Of a stretch of DNA of 64,000 nucleotides, positions 45,451-54,898 are shown one piece after another (positions within the stretch are counted from its first letter, which is position 1; every line of letters starts with the position of its first letter). Origin of the DNA: Rhizobium chutanense (GTDB lineage Bacteria > Pseudomonadota > Alphaproteobacteria > Rhizobiales > Rhizobiaceae); assembly GCF_002531935.1 (NCBI RefSeq), contig NZ_NWSV01000013.1:1-64000 (forward strand), given 5' to 3'. The notes below the pieces were generated by a model that made no database searches, was not told the DNA's origin, and saw nothing but the letters and a program-made list of their open reading frames with translations. The position numbers were made by a program, and so were the translations under genes.

Positions 45451-46536
45451 TCAGAATATGCCCAACGGCAATTCCAAGAACTCAGCAAGAATTCGGCAAC
45501 GTTCTCTTATGCTAGAGGCATCGTTGGTCCCTTGTTGGTTGAGCCGATCAAACTCTAATAGGTCAAAGGACGCGCCCTCGTAATTTTTCGAGGCTAATTC
45601 ACGGTTTTCGGAGAGCTTTTTCCTAAAATCCAAAAGCTTCCTCCGGGTGATTTTATCAGCTTTTCCAATTGCCAGCGCCTGCTTAAATGTGAGGTAGTAC
45701 ACAACCAGGACGCCTTGAGCGGCAAGCAGTTCGTCTGCGTGGGTGAATTCAGCGTTCATCGCATTTAGAACCGTTGCGACTAGCTTCTTCAATTCCACAA
45801 CTCTCTCAGCATTATTGCTATGGTACTTGCGAGCGAGGCCGTCGAGGTAGACTTTCTTGGTGTCGACTATTTGGGGGTGGGCCTGTCTGAGACTGTCCTC
45901 AACAAGCAAAAACCGAGCAGCAGCTTCTCTGTGTTGGTAGCGATTATTGCGAAACTTCACCCTGTCTGTGAAGAATACGTCATTGGATAAATCCGCAATC
46001 GCCTTGACCATATTCCCGCCGATGGCATTTCGTTTTTCGGCGGCGTTTAGGGGGACGGCCTCGTTAAGCCTTGAGAACATATCCTCAATTAAGTCCAACT
46101 CATCCCCTTCAATTCCAACGGTGACGACTGGCAGAACAAAGGAGTCGAATTTCACTCTGATCTTTGGATGCTGTTTCGCAATATCCTCATAGCTGAGACC
46201 CGCTAAGCTAATGCTCGTGTCTCGTTGGTACTCAAAATCTCCCGACAGCGTGAAGTCGCCATCCATAAAACCCCATATTGACTCCAGCCTCTGTCGGCCG
46301 TCGATAACCGCGTATCGATATCCTGTTTTTGTATACTCTTCGTTGCTCAGCTCATGAAAGTATATCTTAGGAAGATCGTAGTCATTTAGGATTGAATCAA
46401 TAAGAAGTCGACGCTTATCGACAGTCCAGACGCCACCCATACGCTGGTAATCAGGATTCATATTGATTTCATCACGCTCAGAATATAACAGCATAATCGT
46501 GCTATTCTTCATCGAAGCCGTTTCAACGTAACTCAT
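45451..46536 (-). CDS. DUF262 (GmrSD N-like / ParB-fold) protein
   Basis: The 361 residues show the DUF262 landmarks NPDYQR (27-32), a DGRQRL motif (79-84) and MFSRLNEAVPLNAAEKRNAI. The fold is ParB/Srx-like and in GmrSD-type restriction enzymes it binds or hydrolyses nucleotides. No C-terminal HNH (DUF1524) domain is present, so it is not a stand-alone GmrSD nuclease. Its ATG overlaps the stop of the FRG gene by 4 bp. Codon use is AT-richer than flanking genes, a sign of transfer. Role in defence is likely but inferred. Confidence 0.85.
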   Translation of the reverse strand: MSYVETASMKNSTIMLLYSERDEINMNPDYQRMGGVWTVDKRRLLIDSILNDYDLPKIYFHELSNEEYTKTGYRYAVIDGRQRLESIWGFMDGDFTLSGDFEYQRDTSISLAGLSYEDIAKQHPKIRVKFDSFVLPVVTVGIEGDELDLIEDMFSRLNEAVPLNAAEKRNAIGGNMVKAIADLSNDVFFTDRVKFRNNRYQHREAAARFLLVEDSLRQAHPQIVDTKKVYLDGLARKYHSNNAERVVELKKLVATVLNAMNAEFTHADELLAAQGVLVVYYLTFKQALAIGKADKITRRKLLDFRKKLSENRELASKNYEGASFDLLEFDRLNQQGTNDASSIRERCRILAEFLELPLGIF

Positions 46537-47300
46537 TTCACCATTTCCTTAAGGATAGCGCCGACGCTCGCCAATTCGGGGAATAGGCTGAAGCGATTGA
46601 AACCCAATAATTTTAGGTCTGTAAGCACCGAGTGCCGGGACTCGCTGGGTATCACATACTTCAGAATATGTTTCTGATCCCCCACATCTTCGATAGCGAT
46701 TTTCTTATTATGGTGGATTGTAAATGTCCCCAGCTGCGCTTGAATCCTGGGATTATTACGTGTCGCTATTGTTGCAACAGGAAACAGCTCAATCCGTGTA
46801 TTTGTTCGTACGCTGTCAGTCGCGTAGCCTTCCAACTCGACATCTTCGAAAGATGGGATGTATTTGCCCTCGACCTTATCGACGATGTTGGCGTTTTTAT
46901 TGAGGACTGTCGGCCATAGGCACCACAGCGCTGCATCCCTATTCGGATGATTTTCAAATTCGTCCACGGCGAAATAAAGGGCAACCAGCGGACTCTCGCT
47001 CCAGTCGAGCAACCGCGTCGGCACCCCATAATGCTGCATCAGAAAGGTCCAGTCGAAGGATGTTTGAGGCCTATTGTCCGCCAGCATTGCCGCGCTTTGC
47101 TTAAAACGGTTTAACAGGGTCGTCTCAGACACCTGCACCTCGTTGCGGAGAAAACCCGGCAGAAGAGACCAGCTAGCATCGGATTGCCCCCGAAACCATG
47201 CTGTACCCGCTTCGTGGCCTTGATCAACCCTCCAAGCGTCCAAGAACTCGCTAATATTGTTTATTCTCTTTTCTATCATTTCAGGCCCCAACTCGCCCAA
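46533..47300 (-). CDS. FRG-domain protein
   Basis: The 255-residue protein has the defining FRG motif in AWFRGQS (35-41) and the signature HYGVPTRLLDWSESP (90-104), followed by ALYFAVDEF. FRG domains are common in phage-defence loci and have been predicted to be toxin-like, but the reaction is not established. It is the first gene of a coupled pair with DUF262. The alternative start at MIEKRINN would remove eight residues. AT-rich codon use again suggests acquisition. Confidence 0.85.
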   Translation of the reverse strand: MGELGPEMIEKRINNISEFLDAWRVDQGHEAGTAWFRGQSDASWSLLPGFLRNEVQVSETTLLNRFKQSAAMLADNRPQTSFDWTFLMQHYGVPTRLLDWSESPLVALYFAVDEFENHPNRDAALWCLWPTVLNKNANIVDKVEGKYIPSFEDVELEGYATDSVRTNTRIELFPVATIATRNNPRIQAQLGTFTIHHNKKIAIEDVGDQKHILKYVIPSESRHSVLTDLKLLGFNRFSLFPELASVGAILKEMVK

Positions 47301-47429
47301 GTCAAATTCATGGCGTATTACCCAGATAGCGACAATTCGTTCCTAAGTTGTAAAAGAGGCGAGTCGTCCGTCGTATGCCGACTTGGGATTTCATGTCAGC
47401 ACGATTTGCGACCCAAATAAGCCCCGCGC

Positions 47430-48329
47430 CTAAGGCCAATCCGCATAACCCGAAGACAGCATACTGTTCTCCGAGCCGGCGGAGGCGCGGGCGATGTCGC
47501 GGTAGCCAGCGGGGGAAAGGCCGGTCTTGCGCTTGAAGAAATGGCTGAAATAGGTCGGATCGCGGAAGCCAAGGCTGTCGGAGATTTCCTGGATATTGCG
47601 GGCCGAGCGCTCCAATCTCAGCTTTGCCTCCTGCACCACGCGCTCATGCAGAAGCTGGATCGGCGAGCGGCCGAGCGCCCTTTGGCAGATCGAATGCAGC
47701 CGGTCGGCGGTGACGCCCAGTTCGGCGGCATAATCGCTGATCGGCCGGTGCCGGCGGAAACCGGCCTCGACGAGCTGCCGGTATCGCTGCAGGATCGATC
47801 CGGTTTCGCCCTGCCCGCGCTGCTCGCTTCGCTCGCCATCGGAACCGCGCCACAGCGCCATCAGGATCAGCCTGATATAGGCGGATGCGACCATCCAGGA
47901 GGAGCGAGAGGGATCGGCGAGTTCCCGCACGAAGCCTGAAATCAGCGGAGTGATTTCGGCCACCGCTGCGGGATCCAGGGCCTCGACCAGCTTGCGCTGT
48001 TCGGTGAAGAGGCGCAGCGAATAGGATTCCACCTTGTCGCCGATCGCATCGACCATGATCTGCGGCGAGGCGCCGACCAGATGGGCGGCGGTCCCGGCTG
48101 ATATCGAAAGGTCGCAGCGCGCCTGCGGCGGCAGGAAGGCAAGCAGCGGTCCCTGCAAAGGCCGATCTTCGCCATTGTCGAAGTGAAGCTCGGCCGCCCC
48201 CTCGCCGAGCAGCAGGAAATGGTGGAAATCGGCATAGAGGCCTTTTTGAAAACGGATGCGCCGGTGCGACAGCGACGGCGCATGCCACTCGCCCCTGGCA
48301 TAGTGATGAATGCCGCCGTTCGTTGCCAA
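47430..48329 (-). CDS. AraC-family regulator of the aromatic-uptake cluster
   Basis: The 299-residue protein has an N-terminal cupin-like sensor (FHHFLLLGEGAAELHFDNGE) and a C-terminal AraC HTH pair, with ISDYAAELGVTADRLHSICQ and IQEISDSLGFRDPTYFSHFF, then KRKTGLSPAGYR. It is divergent from the aldehyde dehydrogenase/Liv-type operon with a 217-bp shared upstream region, so it most likely activates that operon. The inducer is probably an aromatic alcohol, aldehyde or acid. Confidence 0.92.
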   Translation of the reverse strand: MATNGGIHHYARGEWHAPSLSHRRIRFQKGLYADFHHFLLLGEGAAELHFDNGEDRPLQGPLLAFLPPQARCDLSISAGTAAHLVGASPQIMVDAIGDKVESYSLRLFTEQRKLVEALDPAAVAEITPLISGFVRELADPSRSSWMVASAYIRLILMALWRGSDGERSEQRGQGETGSILQRYRQLVEAGFRRHRPISDYAAELGVTADRLHSICQRALGRSPIQLLHERVVQEAKLRLERSARNIQEISDSLGFRDPTYFSHFFKRKTGLSPAGYRDIARASAGSENSMLSSGYADWP

Positions 48330-48546
48330 GGCCTCTCCTCCGCTCCCTAGTCAAACAATGCTGTTATCACCGGATAATTACAATATTAACCCAATAAATC
48401 GCATTCCATCCCTAGCCGATCGGCGTAACCTTGTCTCCATCAGCCTTTGGGAGGAGGCTCTTCAACAGATGCAGGAACGCTCAAGCGACCCTCGTGGCGC
48501 CGCGTCCGCTCGTTTTCTCCCATGGCAATAACGCAGGCGCCGGTCG

Positions 48547-50031
48547 ATGGCGCCAACACGTGACGAATTGGGTGAAGCGGTGTTTTCGGCAAAGCTGATG
48601 ATCAACAACGAGGCGATGGATGCTTCCGAAGGGGCCACCTTCGAACGCATCGATCCGCTGACCGGCGACGTCGCCACGATCGCCGCGGCCGGATCGGTTG
48701 CCGACATGACGCGGGCCGCCAATGCGGCCGCTGCCGCCTTTCCCGCCTGGTCGCAGACCGGCCCGGGCGAACGGCGCAGACTGCTCAACGCCGCCGCCGA
48801 TCTTCTCGATATCAGAACGCCGGAGCTCGTTGCCGCCATGACCGGCGAAACCGGCGCCACCAGACAATGGGCGGCGATCAATTGCGGGCTCGGCGCCGAT
48901 ATTCTTCGCGAGGCGGCGGCGATGACCACGCAAATATCGGGCGAGATCATTCCGTCAGGCATTCCCGGAAGCCTCGCCATGGCGGTGCGCCAGCCGGCCG
49001 GCGTCTGCGTCGGCATCGCCCCGTGGAATGCGCCGATCATCCTCGGCACCCGCGCCGTCGCCATGCCGCTTGCCTGCGGCAACACCGTCGTCCTCAAGGC
49101 CTCGGAACTCTGCCCGAAAACCCATGGCCTGATCGGCGACGTGCTGCGGGATGCCGGTTTTCCCCGCGGTGTCGTCAATGTCGTCTCCAATGCGCCGAAC
49201 GATGCCGCGGCCATCGTCGACGCCCTGATCGCCCATCCGGCCGTGCGCCGCATCAACTTCACCGGCTCCACCCGGGTCGGCAGGATCATCGCCGAATCCG
49301 CGGCAAGGCATCTGAAACGCTGCCTGCTCGAACTCGGCGGCAAGGCGCCGTTCATCGTCCTGGCCGATGCCGATATCGACGAGGCGGTCGGTGCGGCCGC
49401 CTTCGGCGCCTTCATGAACCAGGGCCAGATCTGCATGTCGACCGAGCGGATCATTCTGATGGACGAGATCGCCGACGGCTTCGTCGGCAAGTTCCGGACG
49501 AAAGCCGAAACCCTCGTCGCCGGCCATCCCGGCGACGGCAATACGCCGCTCGGCACGCTGATCAACGCCGAAGCCATCAGGCGCGTCCGGTCACTCATCG
49601 ACGATGCCCTGCAGAAGGGCGCGGTCCTCGTCTGCGGCGGCGAGGCCCACGGCACGCTGATGGATGCGACCGTCATCGACCATGTGACACCGGCCATGCG
49701 CATCTACCGCGAGGAAAGCTTCGGGCCGGTTGCGGCGATCATCCGGGTCGGCAGCGTCGACGAGGCGGTGACGGTTGCCAACGACAATGAATACGGGCTT
49801 TCGGCGGCGGTTTTCGGCGCCGACGTCAATGCGGCGTTATCGGTCGCCATGCGGCTCGAATCCGGCATCTGCCACATCAACGAAGCCACCGTTTCCGACG
49901 AGCCGCAAATGCCGTTCGGCGGGGTCAAATCCAGCGGCTACGGCCGCTTCGGCGGCAAGGCCGCAATCGATGAATTCACCGAGCTTCGATGGATTACCAT
50001 GGCATCGGGAAAACGACATTACCCGATCTGA
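48547..50031 (+). CDS. Aromatic aldehyde dehydrogenase, paralogue 1 (vanillin-DH-like)
   Basis: The 494-residue aldehyde dehydrogenase has APWNAPIILGTRAVAMPLA, the catalytic Glu in LLELGGKAPFIVL and the catalytic Cys in MNQGQICMSTERI. It closely resembles the enzyme at 55707-57152 over its full length, for example HPAVRRINFTGST against HPAVRRVNFTGST. It belongs to the vanillin/salicylaldehyde dehydrogenase group and heads the operon. A start at GTG 48580 would align better with the paralogue's N-terminus than ATG 48547. The preferred aldehyde is unknown. Confidence 0.88.
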   Translation: MAPTRDELGEAVFSAKLMINNEAMDASEGATFERIDPLTGDVATIAAAGSVADMTRAANAAAAAFPAWSQTGPGERRRLLNAAADLLDIRTPELVAAMTGETGATRQWAAINCGLGADILREAAAMTTQISGEIIPSGIPGSLAMAVRQPAGVCVGIAPWNAPIILGTRAVAMPLACGNTVVLKASELCPKTHGLIGDVLRDAGFPRGVVNVVSNAPNDAAAIVDALIAHPAVRRINFTGSTRVGRIIAESAARHLKRCLLELGGKAPFIVLADADIDEAVGAAAFGAFMNQGQICMSTERIILMDEIADGFVGKFRTKAETLVAGHPGDGNTPLGTLINAEAIRRVRSLIDDALQKGAVLVCGGEAHGTLMDATVIDHVTPAMRIYREESFGPVAAIIRVGSVDEAVTVANDNEYGLSAAVFGADVNAALSVAMRLESGICHINEATVSDEPQMPFGGVKSSGYGRFGGKAAIDEFTELRWITMASGKRHYPI

Positions 50032-50094
50032 ATTCAGATCGGGATGAACACAGGGAACGGGCTGGGAGGCCCATCAAGAGGGAGGAATGATTTC

Positions 50095-51411
50095 ATGAAC
50101 GGCATTTTCCGCAACGGGAAACTCAACGCGGCATCTCTCACCCGCCGCTCTTTCATCGTATCGGCTGCCGCAGGCAGTGCGGCGCTGGCTCTTTCCGGCC
50201 GCACGGCCTTTGCCCAAAGCGGCGACACGCTGAAGGTCGGCTTCATCAGCCCGCGCACCGGCCCTCTCGGCGGCTTCGGCGAGACGGACGGGTATGTGCT
50301 CGACCTGGCGCGCAAGGCGCTGGCGAACGGCCTGCAGGCGGGCGGCAAGAGCTGGAAGGTGGAGATTCTCGACCAGGACACCCAATCCGACCCCTCGCGC
50401 GCCGGCCAGCTAGCGAAGGAGTTGATCAACAACCAGGCGATCGACCTGATGCTCGCCGTCTCGACGCCCGAAACCATCAATCCGGTCGCCGATGCCTGCG
50501 AGGCAGCCGGCATTCCCTGCCTGTCCACCGTCATGCCCTGGGAAGCCTGGTATTTCGGCCGCGGCGCCAAGCCCGGCGCGCCCTCGCCGTTCAAGTGGAC
50601 CTATCATTTCGGTTTCGGCGTCGAAGAGTTCCACAAGGCCTATGTTTCGCAGTGGAGCCTGATCGAGACCAACAAGAAGGTCGGCGTCATGTATCCCAAC
50701 GACGCAGACGGCAATGCGATCCGCGCCCATCTGGCGCCGGCGCTGGCCAAGTCGGGCTTCACCATCGTCGATCCCGGCGCCTATGAAACCGGAACCACCG
50801 ACTTCTCGGCGCAGATTGCCCTTTTCCGGCAGGAGGGCGTGGAGATCTTCAACTCCTTCCCGATCCCGCCCGATTTCGCCGCCTTCTGGCGTCAGGCGGC
50901 ACAGCAGGGTCTCACCCAGCAGATCAAGATCTGCCAGGTCGCCAAGACAGGCCTGTTTCCCTCCGACATCGAGGCGCTCGGCGATCTCGGCCTGAACATC
51001 GGCAGCGCCGCCTACTGGCACAAGGCTTTCCCTTATAAATCGACGCTGACCGGCGTCTCCGGAACCGAACTCGCCGACGGCTATGAAACCGCCAGCGGCA
51101 AGCAGTGGACGCAGCAGCTCGGCGCCAGCCTCGCCCTTCTCGACGCCGGCTTCGATGCGCTGAAGGCGAGCGACGACGTCAAGAGCAAGGAGGCGGTGGC
51201 CAAGGCGATATCAACGCTGAAGACCACGACGATCGCCGGCAAGGTCGACTTCACCAGCGGCCCTGTCGCCAACGTCTCGGCCGGGCCGATCATCGGCACG
51301 CAATGGGTGAAGGCGGAGGGCTCGAAATTCCCGCTCGACTACGTCGTCACCGAAAACGCCACCGATCCCAATGTCCCGGTCGGCGCCAAGCTCACCGCTT
51401 ACAACGGATAA
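50095..51411 (+). CDS. Liv-type ABC transporter substrate-binding protein, probably for an aromatic
   Basis: The 438-residue protein starts at MNGIFRNGKLN after GAGGGAGGAATGATTTC. Earlier in-frame codons to 50044 lack any signal. It has a twin-arginine signal, LTRRSFIVSAAAG, then FISPRTGPLGGFGETDGY, the type 1 periplasmic fold of LivJ/K-like proteins. Such binding proteins often carry aromatic acids in alphaproteobacteria. Its place between aromatic-aldehyde enzymes points to a lignin-derived ligand, by inference. Confidence 0.9.
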   Translation: MNGIFRNGKLNAASLTRRSFIVSAAAGSAALALSGRTAFAQSGDTLKVGFISPRTGPLGGFGETDGYVLDLARKALANGLQAGGKSWKVEILDQDTQSDPSRAGQLAKELINNQAIDLMLAVSTPETINPVADACEAAGIPCLSTVMPWEAWYFGRGAKPGAPSPFKWTYHFGFGVEEFHKAYVSQWSLIETNKKVGVMYPNDADGNAIRAHLAPALAKSGFTIVDPGAYETGTTDFSAQIALFRQEGVEIFNSFPIPPDFAAFWRQAAQQGLTQQIKICQVAKTGLFPSDIEALGDLGLNIGSAAYWHKAFPYKSTLTGVSGTELADGYETASGKQWTQQLGASLALLDAGFDALKASDDVKSKEAVAKAISTLKTTTIAGKVDFTSGPVANVSAGPIIGTQWVKAEGSKFPLDYVVTENATDPNVPVGAKLTAYNG

Positions 51412-51417
51412 CCGACA

Positions 51418-52170
51418 GTGCGGCGGGAAACTCAAAATCGGCCGGGGGAAGCTTTTCTCTCGGCCAAGGGGATCCACAAGCGGTTCGGCGCGCTTGTCGT
51501 GCTGGACGACCTGGATTTCTCCATGGGCGATGGCGAGGCGGTCGGCATCGTCGGGCCGAACGGCGCGGGCAAGACGACGCTGCTCAGCGTGCTCGCCGGC
51601 GCCTATCCGCCGAGTGCGGGAAGCATCACCTTCGACGGCACTGAGGTCACCAGCCGGACGGCGGCGGAGCGCTGCCGCTCGGGTCTGGTGCGGACCCATC
51701 AGATTCCGAAACCCTTCAGCGGCATGACGACCTTCGAAAATGTCTTCGTCGCCGCTTCGCACGGCAGTGCCACCAGCCGCGACGAGGCCTATGAGCGTGT
51801 GGTGGATTCGCTATCGCTCTGCGGCATGCTCGGCGTCGCCAACCGCCAGGCCGACACGCTCGGCCTCTTGGATCGCAAACGGCTGGAGCTTGCCCGCGCG
51901 CTCGCCACCCAGCCGAGGCTGCTGCTGCTCGACGAGATCGGTGGCGGCCTGACCGATGGCGAAGCGAGCGAGCTTGTGGAAACCATCCTCGAATTGCGCC
52001 GCCGCGGCATCGGCATCATCTGGATCGAACATATCGTTCATATCCTGCTGCAGGTGGCGGAGCGGCTGATCTGCATGGATGCCGGCAGGATCATCGCCGA
52101 CGGCGAACCGAAAACGGTCATGAGCGATGCCGAGGTGGTCAAGGCCTATCTTGGAGGCACACCCACATGA
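51418..52170 (+). CDS. Liv-type ABC transporter ATPase (LivG-like)
   Basis: The 250-residue ATPase begins with GTG, 6 bp after the binding-protein stop, and has Walker A VGPNGAGKTT (45-54) and Walker B LLLLDEIGGGL. The usual signature (LPYGQQRRLEIARA) reads LGLLDRKRLELARAL, lacking the canonical Ser-Gly-Gly/Tyr-Gly-Gln element, a departure worth noting. The tail ending IWIEHIVHILLQVAER carries the switch His. It overlaps the LivF-like gene by 4 bp. Confidence 0.9.
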   Translation: MRRETQNRPGEAFLSAKGIHKRFGALVVLDDLDFSMGDGEAVGIVGPNGAGKTTLLSVLAGAYPPSAGSITFDGTEVTSRTAAERCRSGLVRTHQIPKPFSGMTTFENVFVAASHGSATSRDEAYERVVDSLSLCGMLGVANRQADTLGLLDRKRLELARALATQPRLLLLDEIGGGLTDGEASELVETILELRRRGIGIIWIEHIVHILLQVAERLICMDAGRIIADGEPKTVMSDAEVVKAYLGGTPT

Positions 52171-52895
52171 GCCATCTCTCCATCCGCGACCTCGACGTCC
52201 GCCACGGCCTGCTGCAGGCGGTGCGCGGGGTCAGTTTCGATCTTGCCAAGGGCGAGGTGCTGGCCCTGGTCGGCGCCAACGGCGCCGGCAAGACGACGCT
52301 GCTCAGATCGATCGCCGGCGCCCATCTTCCCGCCTCCGGCCGCGTCCTTCTCGACGATGAGGATCTGGCCGCCGTCCCGTCCCACAAGCGGATCGCCAAG
52401 GGCATCGCCCTGGTGCCGGAAGGCCGGCGGCTATTTTCGCAAATGACGGTCGAAGAGAACCTGCTGCTCGGAAAGAGCTGCGGCCGCAAGGGCGAGTGGA
52501 GCATCGACCGCGTGCTCGACGCCTTTCCCAACCTGAAACCCCGCCGTCACGCCAAGACCGGCCACCTCTCGGGCGGGGAACAGCAGGCGACCGCCATCGG
52601 CCGGGCGCTGATGAGCAATCCCGATATTCTTCTGCTGGACGAGGTTTCGCTCGGGCTTTCGCCTCTGGTCGTCGATCGCGTCTACGCGCAATTGCAGGCG
52701 CTGCTCACCTCGGGAACGACCATCGTGCTCGTCGAGCAGGATCTTGCCCGCGCCATGAGCGTCGCCAGCCGTGTGATCTGCATGCTCGAGGGACGCATCG
52801 TCCTCGACCGACCGGCGGCCGCCGTCACGCGCGAGCATGTCACACAGGCCTATTTCGGATTGCACCGGGCATCCGGCGAAAGGAGCGCATCATGA
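52167..52895 (+). CDS. Liv-type ABC transporter ATPase (LivF-like)
   Basis: The 242-residue ATPase has Walker A VGANGAGKTT, signature LSGGEQQATAIGRAL and Walker B ILLLDEVSLGLSP. Start and stop both overlap neighbours by ATGA, so it belongs to one coupled translation chain with its partner ATPase and the permease. Confidence 0.92.
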   Translation: MSHLSIRDLDVRHGLLQAVRGVSFDLAKGEVLALVGANGAGKTTLLRSIAGAHLPASGRVLLDDEDLAAVPSHKRIAKGIALVPEGRRLFSQMTVEENLLLGKSCGRKGEWSIDRVLDAFPNLKPRRHAKTGHLSGGEQQATAIGRALMSNPDILLLDEVSLGLSPLVVDRVYAQLQALLTSGTTIVLVEQDLARAMSVASRVICMLEGRIVLDRPAAAVTREHVTQAYFGLHRASGERSAS

Positions 52896-53824
52896 TCAAC
52901 ACCCTGCTCCAGGGCATTCTGCTCGGCGGTTATTACGCCGTCATCGCCTGCGGCCTGTCCTTCATGTTCTCGGTCATGCGGATCATCAATCTCGCGCATG
53001 GCAGCCTGGCGGTCGCGGCCGCCTACGGGCTGTGGCTGCTCGCCGCCAAAGCCGGCATCCCGCCTTTCGCCGGGCTGCTGATCGTGCTGCCCGTCATGGC
53101 GGTGATCGGCTGGCTGCTGCAGCGCTTCATTCTCGAACGCAGCGCCCGCGGCGGTACGCTACTGCCGATTCTGACGACCTTCGGCCTGTCGATCGTCATC
53201 GACAACCTGCTGTTCGAGCAGTTCGGCGCCGACACGCGGTCGCTGGCGCCCTTCATCGGCAACCTGTCCTATGCCTCCTGGCAGCTGCCGGGCCACATCT
53301 TCGTCGGCAAGCTTGCCGTCCTGATGATGGTCACGGCGATCCTCATTCTCGGCGGACTGCAGTTCTTCCTCAGCCGTTTTGCGCTTGGGCGCGCCATCCG
53401 CGCCACGGCCGAAGACCCGGATACGGCAGGGCTGGTCGGCATCGATGCGCGTGGGGTGAATGCCGTTGCCACCGCCATCACCATGGTCACAACAGGCATT
53501 GCCGGCGCCTTTCTTGGCATGCGGGCGACCTTCAGCCCCTATGCCGGCGGCCCGCAGCTTCTCTTTGCCTTCGAGGCGGCCGTCATCGGCGGAGCGGGAT
53601 CGCTGTGGGGCACACTTGCCGGCGGCATCGTTCTCGGCCTTGCCCAATCGCTCGGCGCGCAATTGCATCCGCAGGGCTTCCTGATCGGCGGCCATGCCGT
53701 GTTCCTGCTGGTGCTTTTCATCAGGCTGTCCCGGTCCCGCCTGCCGGTTCTCGACAAAGTCGGAGCGCTTCTCAAACCCAGCGCCCTCCTCAACCTTCGC
53801 GCCCGCCTTCGGAGTCCGACATGA
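52892..53824 (+). CDS. Liv-type ABC transporter permease (LivH-like)
   Basis: The 310-residue membrane protein starts MINTLLQGILLGGYYAVIAC after AAAGGAGCGCATC. It has about eight hydrophobic segments and the LivH motifs MRIINLAHGSLAV and RATAEDPDTAGLVGIDA. It overlaps both neighbouring genes by 4 bp. Confidence 0.93.
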   Translation: MINTLLQGILLGGYYAVIACGLSFMFSVMRIINLAHGSLAVAAAYGLWLLAAKAGIPPFAGLLIVLPVMAVIGWLLQRFILERSARGGTLLPILTTFGLSIVIDNLLFEQFGADTRSLAPFIGNLSYASWQLPGHIFVGKLAVLMMVTAILILGGLQFFLSRFALGRAIRATAEDPDTAGLVGIDARGVNAVATAITMVTTGIAGAFLGMRATFSPYAGGPQLLFAFEAAVIGGAGSLWGTLAGGIVLGLAQSLGAQLHPQGFLIGGHAVFLLVLFIRLSRSRLPVLDKVGALLKPSALLNLRARLRSPT

Positions 53825-54858
53825 CCCCCAATACGAGCTTTGCCTCCAACGGAATATCGATAGAACGCTGGACGAAATCGTCGCGGCTAGCGCTCGCTTC
53901 CATGGCCGCGGTGCTTGCCCTGCTGATCCTCGCCCCCGCCGTGCTCGGCGCCGGTGCGATCGACCGGATGACCGCCCTGTTCATCTATGTGATCCTTGCC
54001 GCCATGTGGAATGCGCTTGCCGGCTTCGGCGGGCTGGTGTCGGTCGGCCAGCAGCTGTTCTTCGGGCTCGGCGCCTATTTCACCATTCGCCTCGCCGATG
54101 CCGGGCTCGATCCCTTCGTCTCGGTCTTTGCCGCGGCGATCGTGACCGGCGCACTGTCGATCCCGCTTTCGCTGTTCATGCTGCGGCTGAAGGGCGGCGA
54201 GTTTGCGATCGGCATGTGGGTCATGGCCGAACTCGCCCATCTGCTCGTCAATCTCGACCGGCTGATCCAGGGGGAAACGGGCACCTCGCTGATCTCGCTC
54301 AATGTCTATGACAGCAGCATGCGGCGGGCGACGATCTACTGGCTCGCACTGACCGCGATGGCCGCGCTGCTCGGCGCGCTCTTCATCCTGATGCGCAGCC
54401 GCGCCGGCGCGGCCATGCAGGCGATCCGTGACAATGAGGAGGCGGCAACCTCGGTCGGCGTGCGCGTGACCGCGACCAAGCGGCTGCTCTTTGTGCTCGC
54501 CGCTTTCGGCATAGCGGTCGCCGGCGGACTGTGGCTGGCGACCGCGACGACCTTCCAGCCGAAGACCTATTTCAGCGTCCAGTGGACGGCCTACATGATC
54601 TTCATGGTGCTGGTTGGCGGGATCGGCAAGTTCGAGGGCGCCATCCTCGGCGCCATCCTGTTCTTCGTGATCGAGACCTTCTTCGGCGCAGCCGGCGTCT
54701 GGTACCTGATCGGCCTCGGCGCCACCGCGCTGATTTTCTCGCTCTACCTGCCGCGCGGCCTCTGGGGCGAAGTCGAACGCCGTTTCGACTTCCAGCTTCT
54801 GCCGGTCGGCTATCGGCTGAAACTGCCCGGTCCGACCAAGATCCAATGGAAAGAATGA
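53821..54858 (+). CDS. Liv-type ABC transporter permease (LivM-like)
   Basis: The 345-residue membrane protein has the LivM features GFGGLVSVGQQLFFGLGAY and MQAIRDNEEAATSVGVRV, with about nine hydrophobic segments. It completes a five-gene importer. The stop lies 40 bp before the dehydrogenase gene, so the operon probably continues. Confidence 0.93.
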   Translation: MTPNTSFASNGISIERWTKSSRLALASMAAVLALLILAPAVLGAGAIDRMTALFIYVILAAMWNALAGFGGLVSVGQQLFFGLGAYFTIRLADAGLDPFVSVFAAAIVTGALSIPLSLFMLRLKGGEFAIGMWVMAELAHLLVNLDRLIQGETGTSLISLNVYDSSMRRATIYWLALTAMAALLGALFILMRSRAGAAMQAIRDNEEAATSVGVRVTATKRLLFVLAAFGIAVAGGLWLATATTFQPKTYFSVQWTAYMIFMVLVGGIGKFEGAILGAILFFVIETFFGAAGVWYLIGLGATALIFSLYLPRGLWGEVERRFDFQLLPVGYRLKLPGPTKIQWKE

Positions 54859-54898
54859 GCCGGCTTATATCAGGACTCTCATGTGAAAGGTGACGTTC

